From DASPXY01 sp038227745 (lineage in GTDB: Bacteria; Planctomycetota; Planctomycetia; Gemmatales; Gemmataceae), in contig JBBRPS010000487.1 of the NCBI GenBank assembly GCA_038227745.1, forward strand, positions 1-7,931: a stretch of DNA of 7,931 nt, written 5' to 3'. The translations under genes and the position numbers were made by a program. Position 1 is the stretch's first letter; the number at the start of each line of letters is the position of its first letter. Of the stretch, positions 1 through 6,911 are shown piece after piece. The notes below the pieces were generated by a model. The model was not told the origin of the DNA. It worked only from the letters and a program-made list of their open reading frames with translations, and did not search any database.

Positions 1-13
1 GAGGGAGGAAAGC

Positions 14-67
14 ATGTTGGAGAAGACAATCGCGGGTGTAGCGAAGGATCGCCTTTTTTTGGTCTAG
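14..67 (+). CDS. Possible 17-residue small ORF or gene remnant
   Basis: A 17-codon ORF (peptide MLEKTIAGVAKDRLFLV) starts at an ATG preceded by a strong Shine-Dalgarno sequence, GGAGG at 4-8, five bases upstream. It ends at TAG 65-67. A run of seven T (54-60) lies inside its last codons. I do not recognise the peptide. It could be a real micro-protein, a leader peptide, or the 5' stub of a decayed gene: one extra base in the T run would join the frame to a long open frame that is otherwise only antisense to glgP, so that is not evidence of a longer gene. No downstream gene on this strand follows closely. Low confidence that it is translated. Confidence 0.2.
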   Translation: MLEKTIAGVAKDRLFLV

Positions 68-162
68 ACAATGGGGTCCACTATAGGCGCTGCGGCCGGG
101 TGAGGAAATGCGGGTGCAGTACCGCTATGCGGTGCCGGTGCCGAATAACTGGTAGGGCGCGG

Positions 163-247
163 GCAGAAGGCAGTAGGCAGGAAGAAGCAAAGCCCACGGG
201 TGGCCACCCGTGGGCTTCTTGGCTGCCTACTGCCTACCGCCTTCTGC
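163..247. repeat. Large imperfect inverted repeat beyond the glgP stop; possible terminator
   Basis: The centre is a perfect 26-base palindrome (arms 191-203 and 204-216, AGCCCACGGGTGG and its complement) with no spacer. Outer arms also pair: GCAGAAGGCAGTAGGCAG at 163-180 matches 223-247, with about seven extra bases in the right arm, and AAGAAG (182-187) can pair with CTTCTT (215-220). The element starts nine bases after the glgP stop codon, so transcripts of glgP would end in a long hairpin. There is no T tract on the far side, so it is not a classic intrinsic terminator. It may be a dispersed intergenic repeat or small non-autonomous element that also stabilises or ends the glgP mRNA. Confidence 0.65.
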
Positions 248-255
248 TTTCTGCG

Positions 256-2820
256 TCAGCCCCAGCAGATCAGGCCCGGCTCGAACGGGTTCGCCAGGTC
301 GCCGTGCCGCGGCAGCACCCGCACCGCGAAGCCGTGCTGGCCGCTCGAACGGCACGGGATCGTCCCCGTGAACACCCAGGTGTTGCCGTCGTGGGCGCCG
401 TTGTGGCTCATCGCCGCCGTGTTCGGCGTCGGGATCTCGCCCAGGTTGTCCAGCGCGCCGTGGAACAGCTGCACCTGCACGTCCTCCGGCGACAGGCTGC
501 CCAGGTTCACGCGCGCCTTCACCGTCAGCTTACCGCCGACGTGCATCGGGTCGGCCCCGTTCGCCTCGACCGCCTCCACCTTGATCTGCTGCCAGGACCG
601 CGCCAGCGTCCGCCGCCACTGCGCCAGCACCGCCGCCTTCTGCATGTTCTCGTGCGTGAGCTTGCCGAAGCGCTCCGCCGACGGGCCGTAGCAATTCTCC
701 ATGTACTCCTGCACCATGCGGCTGGTGTTGAACACCGGGCACACCGTCATCATCGACCGCTTCATCATCTTCAGCCAGCCGCGCGGCAGGCCGTCGCTCG
801 AGCGGTTGTAGAACAGCGGCACGATCTCCTGCTCCAGCAGGTCGTACATCGAGCGGCTCTCGATGTCGTCCTGGTAGGTGAAGTCCACGTACTCCTCGCC
901 GGCGCCGATCGCCCAGCCGTTGTCGTGGGCGTAGGCCTCGCACCACCAGCCGTCCAGGATCGACAGGTTGATGCCGCCGTTGCAGCACACCTTCATGCCG
1001 CTCGTGCCGCTCGCCTCCAGCGGCCGCCGCGGGTTGTTGAGCCACACGTCCACGCCCTGCACCAGCGTGCGCGCCACGTTGATGTCGTAGTCCTCGATGA
1101 ACACGATCCGCCGGCGCAGCTCCGGCCGGCGCGCGACGTGGATGATCTCCGCGATCAGCTCCTTACCGCCGTGGTCGCGCGGGTGCGCCTTGCCGGCGAA
1201 GATGATCTGCACCGGCCGGTCCTTGTTGTTGATGAGCGCCGTCAGCCGGTCCAGGTTGCGGAACAGCAGCGTGCCGCGCTTGTACGTCGCGAACCGCCGC
1301 GCGAAGCCGATCGTCAGCGCCTCGGGGTCGAGCACCTCCTCGGCGCGGGCGACCTCACTCGGCGGTGCGCCGCGGCGGACCAGCTGGGCCTTGAGGCGCT
1401 GCCGGGCGAACGCCACCAGGCGCTCGCGGCGGCGCTCGTGCGTCCGCCACAGCTCCGCGTTGGGAATGTTCTCGACCCGCTTCCAGACGCTATGGTCGGT
1501 CGGCCGCTGCTCCCACTGCACGCCCAGGTAGCGGTCGTAAAGCTGCGACATCTCGGCCGCCAGCCAGCTCCGCGTGTGGACGCCATTGGTGATCGACGTG
1601 ATCGGGATCTCCGCCTCGGGCAGCTCGGGCCAGGTCGCCTTCCACATCTTGCGCGAGACATTGCCGTGCAGCTTGCTGACGCCGTTGCTCGTGTTCGACA
1701 GGCGGATGGCCAGCACGGTCATGCAGAACGCCTCGTTGTGGTCGCGCGGGTTCTGCCGACCCAGGCCGAGGAGCTCCTGCCGGTCGATCTTCAGCGCCGG
1801 CAGGTAAGAGGAGAAATAGTGCTCGACGAGCTGCCCGGCGAAGACGTCGTTGCCGGCCGGGACCGGAGTGTGCGTGGTGAAGCAGGTGCCGGCGACGACG
1901 GCCTCGCGGGCGGTGGGGAAGTCGAGGCGGTTCTGCTCCATCAGCACGCGGATGCGCTCCAGGCCGCAGAACGCGGAGTGGCCTTCGTTCATGTGGCAGA
2001 CGGTCGGCGCCTTGCCCAGCGCGGTCAGAGCGCGGATGCCGCCGATGCCCAGGATCATCTCCTGGCGGATGCGCATCTCGTGGTCGCCGCCGTACAGCCG
2101 CCCGGTGATCTGCCGGTCCTCCGGCGAGTTCTGCGGGATGTTCGTGTCGAGCAAGTAGAGCGGCACCCGGCCGACCTGGATGCGCCAGATGCGCGCGTGG
2201 ACCTCGTGGCCGGGGAAGGGCACGGCGATGAGCAGCGGCGAGCCATCGGGGTTCGTCTCGGGGATGAGCGGTAGGTTGAAGAAGTCGTTTTCCGGGTAGC
2301 GCTCCTGCTGCCAGCCGTCCACGTTGAGGTACTGGCGGAAGTAGCCCTCGCGGTACATCAGGCCGACGCCGGCCAGGGGGATGCCGAGGTCGGACGCCGC
2401 CTTGAGGTGGTCGCCGGCGAGCAGGCCCAGGCCGCCGGAGTAGATCGGGATGCTCTCGTGGATGCCGAACTCGGCCGAGAAATAGGCGATGCGGACGTCC
2501 CGGCCGGACTCGCCGTAGGTCTCCTGGAACCAGGTCGAGGCGGACATGTAGTTGTTGAGGCCCTCCTCGACACGGTCCATGTGGACGAGGAAGCCGTCGT
2601 CGCGCAGGAGGTGTTCGAGGCGCTCCTGCTCGATGGCGCCGAGGAGTTTGACAGGGCTGTTCTCCACCGCGTCGAAGCGCTCGTCGTCGATGCGCCGGAA
2701 GAGGGAGACGGCCTCGTGGTTCCAGCACCACCACAGGTTGTAGGCCAGCTTCTGAAGGGCCTGCAGGCGGGCGGGCAGGTGGGGCAATACGGTGAACGTG
2801 CGGATCGAACGGCCAGCCAT
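256..2820 (-). CDS. glgP: Alpha-glucan (glycogen/starch) phosphorylase, GT35 family
   Basis: This cytoplasmic enzyme releases glucose-1-phosphate from the non-reducing ends of alpha-1,4-glucans using phosphate and pyridoxal phosphate (PLP). The 854-residue length fits the bacterial/archaeal 'short' subgroup with an N-terminal DUF3417-like domain (about residues 8-115, including KLAYNLWWCWNHEA at 24-37). The catalytic part shows AYFSAEFGIHESIPIYSGG (112-130), GLGLLAGDHLKAASDLG, CHMNEGHSAF (274-283) and TTHTPVPAGND. Near the C-terminal side is EASGTSGMK, whose lysine (residue 610) corresponds to the PLP Schiff-base lysine of the family. A C-terminal beta-rich extension (about 730-854) is usual for this subgroup. 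The start at 2820 is chosen because homology begins there (RTFTVLPHLPARLQ) and GGAG sits five bases upstream. The frame stays open a further 79 codons upstream, but that stretch looks like leader. Subgroup members may prefer short maltodextrins over glycogen; substrate preference cannot be read here. Confidence 0.96.
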   Translation of the reverse strand: MAGRSIRTFTVLPHLPARLQALQKLAYNLWWCWNHEAVSLFRRIDDERFDAVENSPVKLLGAIEQERLEHLLRDDGFLVHMDRVEEGLNNYMSASTWFQETYGESGRDVRIAYFSAEFGIHESIPIYSGGLGLLAGDHLKAASDLGIPLAGVGLMYREGYFRQYLNVDGWQQERYPENDFFNLPLIPETNPDGSPLLIAVPFPGHEVHARIWRIQVGRVPLYLLDTNIPQNSPEDRQITGRLYGGDHEMRIRQEMILGIGGIRALTALGKAPTVCHMNEGHSAFCGLERIRVLMEQNRLDFPTAREAVVAGTCFTTHTPVPAGNDVFAGQLVEHYFSSYLPALKIDRQELLGLGRQNPRDHNEAFCMTVLAIRLSNTSNGVSKLHGNVSRKMWKATWPELPEAEIPITSITNGVHTRSWLAAEMSQLYDRYLGVQWEQRPTDHSVWKRVENIPNAELWRTHERRRERLVAFARQRLKAQLVRRGAPPSEVARAEEVLDPEALTIGFARRFATYKRGTLLFRNLDRLTALINNKDRPVQIIFAGKAHPRDHGGKELIAEIIHVARRPELRRRIVFIEDYDINVARTLVQGVDVWLNNPRRPLEASGTSGMKVCCNGGINLSILDGWWCEAYAHDNGWAIGAGEEYVDFTYQDDIESRSMYDLLEQEIVPLFYNRSSDGLPRGWLKMMKRSMMTVCPVFNTSRMVQEYMENCYGPSAERFGKLTHENMQKAAVLAQWRRTLARSWQQIKVEAVEANGADPMHVGGKLTVKARVNLGSLSPEDVQVQLFHGALDNLGEIPTPNTAAMSHNGAHDGNTWVFTGTIPCRSSGQHGFAVRVLPRHGDLANPFEPGLICWG

Positions 2821-2859
2821 TGCTACTCCACTTTCGCAAATGTCCCAGGGCCCCGCCGG

Positions 2860-2880
2860 GAGGCGCCGACCGGGCGCCTC
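2860..2880 (-). promoter_or_regulatory. GC-only hairpin in the glgP leader
   Basis: GAGGCGCC (2860-2867) and GGCGCCTC (2873-2880) form a perfect 8-bp stem with a 5-base loop, 40 bases upstream of the glgP start codon. In the transcript it would be a stable leader hairpin. No T run follows, so it is not an intrinsic terminator. A role in mRNA stability or translation is inference; in GC-rich DNA such stems also arise by chance. Confidence 0.35.
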
Positions 2881-3052
2881 GGCGACACGGGTCACTGAGC
2901 GGGGTCGAAATTGCACGAGGGAAGTCGAGACCCACGGCCGGCGCCGTTGGGGAGAGGTTATGTGCGCGTGGATGGGGGAGAGTAAGGCGCGTCCTGCCAT
3001 CCTAGCAACTCCCGTACCGTTGCCGAGATAAAGCGTTCCCTCCATATCCCGT

Positions 3053-3080
3053 AGCATAACGTTCCGTGACGGATTTGCAA
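3053..3080 (-). promoter_or_regulatory. Candidate sigma-70-type promoter for glgP
   Basis: On the minus strand, TTGCAA (3075-3080) is a 4/6 match to the -35 box and TATGCT (3053-3058) a 4/6 match to the -10 box, 16 bases apart. It points at glgP and would give a leader of about 220 bases. It stands in a locally more AT-rich patch. Promoter consensus in planctomycetes is not well fixed, so this is tentative. Confidence 0.4.
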
Positions 3081-3237
3081 CCGCGGTTTCTCCATCTTGC
3101 CAGTGGGCGCGAGGCCGACCGCTGGAAAACCGTTTAGCGACGGCGCACTTCTCTCAAGACGGCCGGGCGGAAAGATGGTAATACGGAAGAGAGTCCAGGC
3201 AAGCCCAGGGGTCGCACCCTCTGGAGTCAACCCCGTC

Positions 3238-3245
3238 AGGAGGGA
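3238..3245 (+). promoter_or_regulatory. Strong ribosome binding site setting a GTG start
   Basis: AGGAGGGA lies five bases before the GTG at 3251. Its strength and spacing decide for the GTG start, where the Rossmann-fold motif begins within the first ten residues. Confidence 0.85.
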
Positions 3246-3250
3246 CTGCC

Positions 3251-4195
3251 GTGCGTACCGTCATCACCGGAGGGGCCGGGTTCATCGGCTCGCACCTGTG
3301 CGAGCGCTTCCTGGCCGAGGGGCACGAAGTCATCTGCGTGGACAACTTCATCACCGGCAGCGCGGCGAACATCGAGGCGCTGCGGTCGAGCGACCGCTTC
3401 ACGTTCATCCGCCACGACATCTCGCACCCGCTGGAGATCGACGGGGCGGTGGACAACGTGCTGCACTTCGCGTCGCCGGCCAGCCCGGTGGACTACCTGC
3501 GCCACCCGATCCCGACGCTCAAGGTCGGCTCGCTGGGCACGCATAACACGCTCGGCCTGGCGAAGGCGAAGAAGGCGCGCTTCCTGATCGCGAGCACCAG
3601 CGAGGTCTACGGCGACCCGGAGGTCCACCCGCAGCGCGAGGAGTACTGGGGGAATGTCAACCCGGTCGGCGTCCGCGGCTGCTACGACGAGTCCAAGCGC
3701 TTCGCCGAGGCCATGACGATGGCGTACCACCGCTACCACGGCGTCGATTCGAGGATATTGAGGATATTTAATACCTATGGACCGCGCATGCGGCTGGACG
3801 ACGGCCGCGTGGTGCCGAACCTGATGGGGCAGGCGCTGCGCGGCGAGCCGCTGACGGTCTATGGCGATGGCTCGCAGACGCGCAGCTTCTGCTACGTCGA
3901 GGACCTGGTCGAGGGCATTTACCGCCTGCTCCAGGCGGACTTCCACGAGCCGGTCAACCTCGGCAACCCGAACGAGGTGAGCATCCTCGACTTCGCGAAG
4001 GAGATCCTGGCACTGTCGGGGAGCAAGAGTGAGGTCGTGTTCAAGCCGCTGCCGCAGGACGATCCGAAGGTGCGCCGCCCGGACATCAGCCGTGCCCGTA
4101 AGTTGCTGGGGTGGGAGCCGCGGATCGAGCGGCACGAGGGGATGCGGCGGACGCTGGAGTTCTTCCGCAGCAAGGTTGGGACGACGGGCGCCTGA
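3251..4195 (+). CDS. uxs: UDP-glucuronate decarboxylase (UDP-xylose synthase), extended SDR
   Basis: It likely converts UDP-glucuronate to UDP-xylose with a bound NAD+ cofactor, supplying xylose units for surface polysaccharides or glycoproteins in the cytoplasm. The 314-residue protein is typical in length for the bacterial form without a membrane anchor. It shows the NAD-binding GGAGFIG (7-13), an acidic cofactor residue in CVDNF (29-33), ASPASPVDYLRHP (74-86), STSEVYGDPEVHPQ (115-128), the catalytic Tyr145 and Lys149 of YDESK, RIFNTYGPRM (171-180) and a late RRPDIS. The ASPASP and YGDPEVHPQ blocks separate this family from dTDP-glucose dehydratases and GalE. Ser117/Glu118 match the conserved S/E of human UXS1, and Arg275/276 fit the substrate-carboxylate arginine. 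Start is GTG with a strong ribosome binding site. A rare-codon, AT-rich patch occurs at 3746-3779. The next gene starts 13 bases after the stop. A related NDP-sugar epimerase/dehydratase is the less likely alternative. Confidence 0.9.
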   Translation: MRTVITGGAGFIGSHLCERFLAEGHEVICVDNFITGSAANIEALRSSDRFTFIRHDISHPLEIDGAVDNVLHFASPASPVDYLRHPIPTLKVGSLGTHNTLGLAKAKKARFLIASTSEVYGDPEVHPQREEYWGNVNPVGVRGCYDESKRFAEAMTMAYHRYHGVDSRILRIFNTYGPRMRLDDGRVVPNLMGQALRGEPLTVYGDGSQTRSFCYVEDLVEGIYRLLQADFHEPVNLGNPNEVSILDFAKEILALSGSKSEVVFKPLPQDDPKVRRPDISRARKLLGWEPRIERHEGMRRTLEFFRSKVGTTGA

Positions 4196-4208
4196 GCGGG
4201 AGGGCGGT

Positions 4209-5141
4209 ATGGTCCCGGGCATCGATCCGAAGGTCGATTATCCCTTCAAACGCCTCTTCGGCAGCGTCCGCAATGAGGCGCTGCTCGTCCACGTCCTCAA
4301 CGCCGTCCTCCGGCCGGGGCCGGGAGCGCGGGTCGAGGCACTGGAGTTCCTCAACCCGTTCACCGAGAAGGAGAAGCTCGACGACAAGCTGGCCGTGGTG
4401 GATGTCAAGGCCCGGGACCAGGCGGGGCGGCTGTTAAACGTCGAGATGCAGATGATCCCGCGCCTTCACTTCCCGCGGCGCCTGCTCTACTACTGGTCGA
4501 AGATTTATTCGCAGCAGCTCCAGGAGGGGGACAACTACAAACTCCTGCGGCCGACCGTCACCATCTGTTTCGTCAATGCAGTCCTCTTCCCGGCCGTCCC
4601 GGCACACCACCTCGCCTTTCGGCTGTGGGAACCCGAGCAGGCGTTCAGCTTTAGCGATGACCTTGCGATGCACATCTTTGAACTGCCCAAGTTCGCCCGC
4701 ACTCCAGAAGAACTGGCCGACCCGCTGGAGTTGTGGTTGTACTTTCTGCGTCACGCTGAGACACTGGATACGGACGCCTTGCCGGGGCCGTTGAACGTCT
4801 CGCCCATCCGGCAGGCCTTGGAGGAATTGAGGATGCTTAGCCAGGACCAAATCGAGCGCGAACGCTACGAGGCACGACTGAAGGTGCAACGCGATGCCAT
4901 CAGCCTGATCCGTGACTACGAGAGCGAACTCGTGCAACAGCGCGAGAAGTCGTTGAAGCAAGGATTGGAGCAAGGCCGGGAGCAAGGCCTGAAGCTTGGG
5001 CTCGTTGGCAGGATTCAGTTCAGTCAGCGCCTCCTGGGGGGGGCCGTGACGCCCGAGGAGGAACTGCTGTCCCGTGCCCTGGGCGACTTGACGCAGCTGG
5101 CCGACCAACTGGAGCAGGACATCCTGAAGTGTGGCCGCTGA
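4209..5141 (+). CDS. Rpn-family recombination-promoting nuclease / PD-(D/E)XK transposase-like protein
   Basis: The 310-residue protein resembles the Rpn/YhgA-like (PDDEXK_2, 'transposase_31') family, DNA endonucleases linked to RecA-independent recombination and often present in many copies per genome. The N-terminus has the family signature DYPFKRLFGS (10-19). The nuclease core is visible as LAVVDVKARD (61-70, Asp65 and Lys67) followed by NVEMQM (77-82, the E-x-Q pair Glu79/Gln81). Residues 87-165 continue the domain (YYWSKIYSQQL). The C-terminal part is helical and charged, with a small EQG-type repeat at 249-262 common in these proteins, and a final LLGGAVTPEEE segment. ATG 4209 has GGGAGGG four bases upstream. 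It follows uxs by 13 bases and may be cotranscribed, but a functional link is unlikely. No terminal inverted repeats were seen around it. An 8-G run (5036-5043) lies near the 3' end. Confidence 0.88.
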   Translation: MVPGIDPKVDYPFKRLFGSVRNEALLVHVLNAVLRPGPGARVEALEFLNPFTEKEKLDDKLAVVDVKARDQAGRLLNVEMQMIPRLHFPRRLLYYWSKIYSQQLQEGDNYKLLRPTVTICFVNAVLFPAVPAHHLAFRLWEPEQAFSFSDDLAMHIFELPKFARTPEELADPLELWLYFLRHAETLDTDALPGPLNVSPIRQALEELRMLSQDQIERERYEARLKVQRDAISLIRDYESELVQQREKSLKQGLEQGREQGLKLGLVGRIQFSQRLLGGAVTPEEELLSRALGDLTQLADQLEQDILKCGR

Positions 5142-5188
5142 CCGAACCGCCGTCCCGGGTGTCTCCGCGGGCACGGGGGGCAAGGCCC

Positions 5189-5216
5189 TTCAAACGGGTG
5201 TCAGGTGTCGTATATT
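5189..5216 (+). promoter_or_regulatory. Candidate promoter for the leuC gene cluster
   Basis: TTCAAA (5189-5194, 4/6 to the -35 box) and TATATT (5211-5216, 5/6 to the -10 box) are 16 bases apart, in the only AT-rich spot of the 113-base gap before leuC. Transcription would start near 5223, about 30 bases before the leuC ATG, leaving no room for a leader-peptide attenuator. No T-box is visible in so short a leader. The half-repeated GGTGTC at 5197-5202 and 5204-5209 between the boxes could be coincidental or a regulator site. Confidence 0.5.
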
Positions 5217-5254
5217 GATAAGGGAAGACCCACACCGTACCCCGGAGTCGATAC

Positions 5255-6562
5255 ATGCCTCCCCTGACGCTGACCGAAAAGATCCTCGCCCGCCACGCCG
5301 GCCGCGACGCCGTCCGGCCCGGCGATAACATCTGGGTGGACGCCGATATCCTCATGACGCACGACGTCTGCGGCCCCGGCACCATTGGCGTCTTCAAACA
5401 GCAGTTCGGCAAGGACGCGAAGGTCTGGGACCGCGACAAGGTTGTCATCATCCCCGACCACTACATCTTCACCGCCGACCGCATGGCCAACCGCAACGTC
5501 GAGGTGCTGCGCCAGTTCGTCGCCGAACAGGGCCTGCCCTACTTCTACGACGTCGGCACTCCGAAATATAAGGGCGTTTGCCACATCGCCTTGCCGGAGG
5601 AAGGCCACACGCGCCCCGGCGAGGTGCTGTTCGGCACCGACAGTCACACCTGCACGGCGGGCGCGTTCGGCGAGTTCGCCACGGGCATCGGCAACACCGA
5701 CGCCGGCTTCGTCCTGGGCACGGGCAAACTCTGGGTCAAGGTGCCGCCGACGATGCGCTTCGTCTTCCACGGCGAACTGCCTCCCTACCTGATGGCCAAG
5801 GACCTGATCCTCGCGGTGATCGGCGACATCGGCTGCGACGGAGCGACCTACCGCGCGATGGAGTTCGATGGCGACGGCGTCTACGCCCTGAACATCGAGG
5901 AGCGGATGACGCTGTGCAACATGGTGATCGAGGCCGGCGGCAAGAACGGCGTCATCGCCCCAGACCAGGTGACTCTCGACTACGTCAACGCCCGCAACGC
6001 CGGCCAGCGGCCGTACACACCGCTCCAGAGCGACGCGGGCGCCGCCTTCAGCTTCGAGAAGGTATACGACGTGACGACGATGGAGCCGGTGGTCGCCAAG
6101 CCGCACAGCCCCGACAACCGCGCCGCCGTCTCCGAGCTGCGCGGCGAGAAGCTCGACCGGGCGTACATCGGCTCCTGCACCGGCGGCAAGATGACCGACT
6201 TCCGTGCCGCGGCGCGGATCCTCAAGGGCCGGACAGTGCGCATCGACACCTTCATCGTCCCGGCGACGAGCGAGGTCGCGGCGGGGCTGAAAGCGGAGCG
6301 GCTGAACGGCCAGACGCTGGAAGAGGTCTTCCTGTCGGCCGGGGCCAAGATCGGCGAGCCATCGTGTGCGGCGTGCCTGGGCGGCCCGAGCGACACCTTT
6401 GGCCGGCTCAACACGCCGATCAGCTGCATCAGCACGACGAACCGCAACTTCCCGGGGCGGATGGGGCACAAGGAGGCGCGCGTGTTCCTCGCCAGCCCGC
6501 TGACGGTCGCCGCCAGCGCGGTGACCGGCACGATCACCGACCCGCGCGAATGCCTCCAATGA
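5255..6562 (+). CDS. leuC: 3-isopropylmalate dehydratase large subunit
   Basis: With LeuD it isomerises 2-isopropylmalate to 3-isopropylmalate in leucine biosynthesis, using a [4Fe-4S] cluster in the cytoplasm. The 435-residue aconitase-family protein shows PDHYIF (67-72), GTDSHTCT (127-134), GIGNTD, IGSCTGGK (305-312), EPSCAACLGG (368-377) and TNRNFPGRMG (395-404). Cys308, Cys371 and Cys374 are the expected cluster ligands. It is shorter than the roughly 465-residue enterobacterial LeuC and closer to the archaeal/HacA-like subgroup, so a homoaconitase or other 2-alkylmalate specificity is possible, but a leuD partner lies downstream and leucine is the simplest reading. ATG 5255 has GGAG seven bases upstream and a promoter at 5189-5216. 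The next gene begins 31 bases after the stop, and it is not leuD: two small genes intervene. Confidence 0.95.
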   Translation: MPPLTLTEKILARHAGRDAVRPGDNIWVDADILMTHDVCGPGTIGVFKQQFGKDAKVWDRDKVVIIPDHYIFTADRMANRNVEVLRQFVAEQGLPYFYDVGTPKYKGVCHIALPEEGHTRPGEVLFGTDSHTCTAGAFGEFATGIGNTDAGFVLGTGKLWVKVPPTMRFVFHGELPPYLMAKDLILAVIGDIGCDGATYRAMEFDGDGVYALNIEERMTLCNMVIEAGGKNGVIAPDQVTLDYVNARNAGQRPYTPLQSDAGAAFSFEKVYDVTTMEPVVAKPHSPDNRAAVSELRGEKLDRAYIGSCTGGKMTDFRAAARILKGRTVRIDTFIVPATSEVAAGLKAERLNGQTLEEVFLSAGAKIGEPSCAACLGGPSDTFGRLNTPISCISTTNRNFPGRMGHKEARVFLASPLTVAASAVTGTITDPRECLQ

Positions 6563-6593
6563 CTCGCCCTGCGTGTTGCCAGGAGACCTTACC

Positions 6594-6884
6594 GTGACGG
6601 AAAAAACTGTCGAAATGGCCGAAAGGCTACGCAGGCCTCTTTCCGGCCGGATGACGGAACAGCAGGTGGAGTTCCTGCGCGATGCCCAGGCCGCGATTGA
6701 CTTCGCGATCCGCAACGGCTTGAGCTTCGCGGCTATCGTCACCGCGGTCGCCTCCGACCTGAATGAGGTCACGCGCGAGGGTTATGACCTGGGCAAGGCG
6801 AAAGCCCGCGGGTTCGTCCCGAGAGTGACCGGCTACAGCAAACTCACCCCGGACGACCTCGGGATGCCGGACGAACTTGACTGA
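6594..6884 (+). CDS. Small uncharacterised protein, candidate antitoxin for the downstream MazF-like gene
   Basis: I do not recognise this 96-residue protein. I place the start at GTG 6594 because AGGAGA (6581-6586) lies seven bases upstream; an in-frame GTG at 6573 would add seven residues but lacks such a site. The sequence has a charged N-terminus, a predicted helical middle (about 21-62, with DFAIRNGLSFAAIVTAVASD), a stretch GFVPRVTGYSK (73-83) and an acidic tail, TPDDLGMPDELD (85-96). It lacks the AbrB/MazE-type N-terminal DNA-binding pattern and any clear ribbon-helix-helix motif. Its role as antitoxin rests on position (27 bases before a MazF-like gene), size, the acidic flexible tail, and its stronger ribosome binding site compared with the toxin gene. 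It could instead be an unrelated small protein carried along with the insertion. Confidence 0.7.
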   Translation: MTEKTVEMAERLRRPLSGRMTEQQVEFLRDAQAAIDFAIRNGLSFAAIVTAVASDLNEVTREGYDLGKAKARGFVPRVTGYSKLTPDDLGMPDELD

Positions 6885-6911
6885 CCGGACCCATGCCCCC
6901 GAGTCCCCGTC

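Larger units (their letters stand above)
2821..3250. other. Divergent intergenic region between glgP and the decarboxylase gene
   Basis: This is 430 bases without a convincing gene. Toward glgP it holds a candidate promoter (3053-3080) and a GC hairpin (2860-2880). Toward the plus-strand gene I find a strong ribosome binding site at the end but no clear -35/-10 pair; TAATAC at 3182-3187 is the only weak -10-like element. I see no tRNA, riboswitch consensus or operator palindrome. Short frames in this stretch have no recognisable protein motifs. Confidence 0.6.

Noticed and set aside
100..2274. Long plus-strand open frame (724 codons) opposite glgP
   Set aside because: It is antisense to a gene with clear family motifs. 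The predicted protein is rich in Arg, Ala, His and Val with no recognisable domain, as expected for the mirror of a GC-rich coding strand.
2821..3057. In-frame 79-codon N-terminal extension of glgP starting at 3057
   Set aside because: Family similarity begins at the ATG at 2820, which has its own ribosome binding site. The extension has no motif or signal peptide, and its first codon lies within the candidate -10 box.
3236..4222. Minus-strand open frame (328 codons) opposite the UDP-glucuronate decarboxylase gene
   Set aside because: Same strand-mirror effect; low-complexity composition, no motif, and it covers the real gene entirely.
4434..5183. Minus-strand open frame (249 codons) opposite the Rpn-like gene
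   Set aside because: Leu/Gln-rich mirror of the helical C-terminal region; no motif, while the plus strand shows the full nuclease signature.
5142..5188. Possible hairpin terminator after the Rpn-like gene
   Set aside because: GC-rich partial complementarity is present but the stems are imperfect and there is no T run.
4196..5254. Rpn-like gene as a complete insertion sequence
   Set aside because: I find no terminal inverted repeats or flanking target duplications around it, and it follows uxs with normal operon-like spacing.
5201..6772. Minus-strand open frame (523 codons) opposite leuC
   Set aside because: It covers leuC and part of the next gene, and its sequence is Arg/Ala/Val/Asp-rich without a domain.
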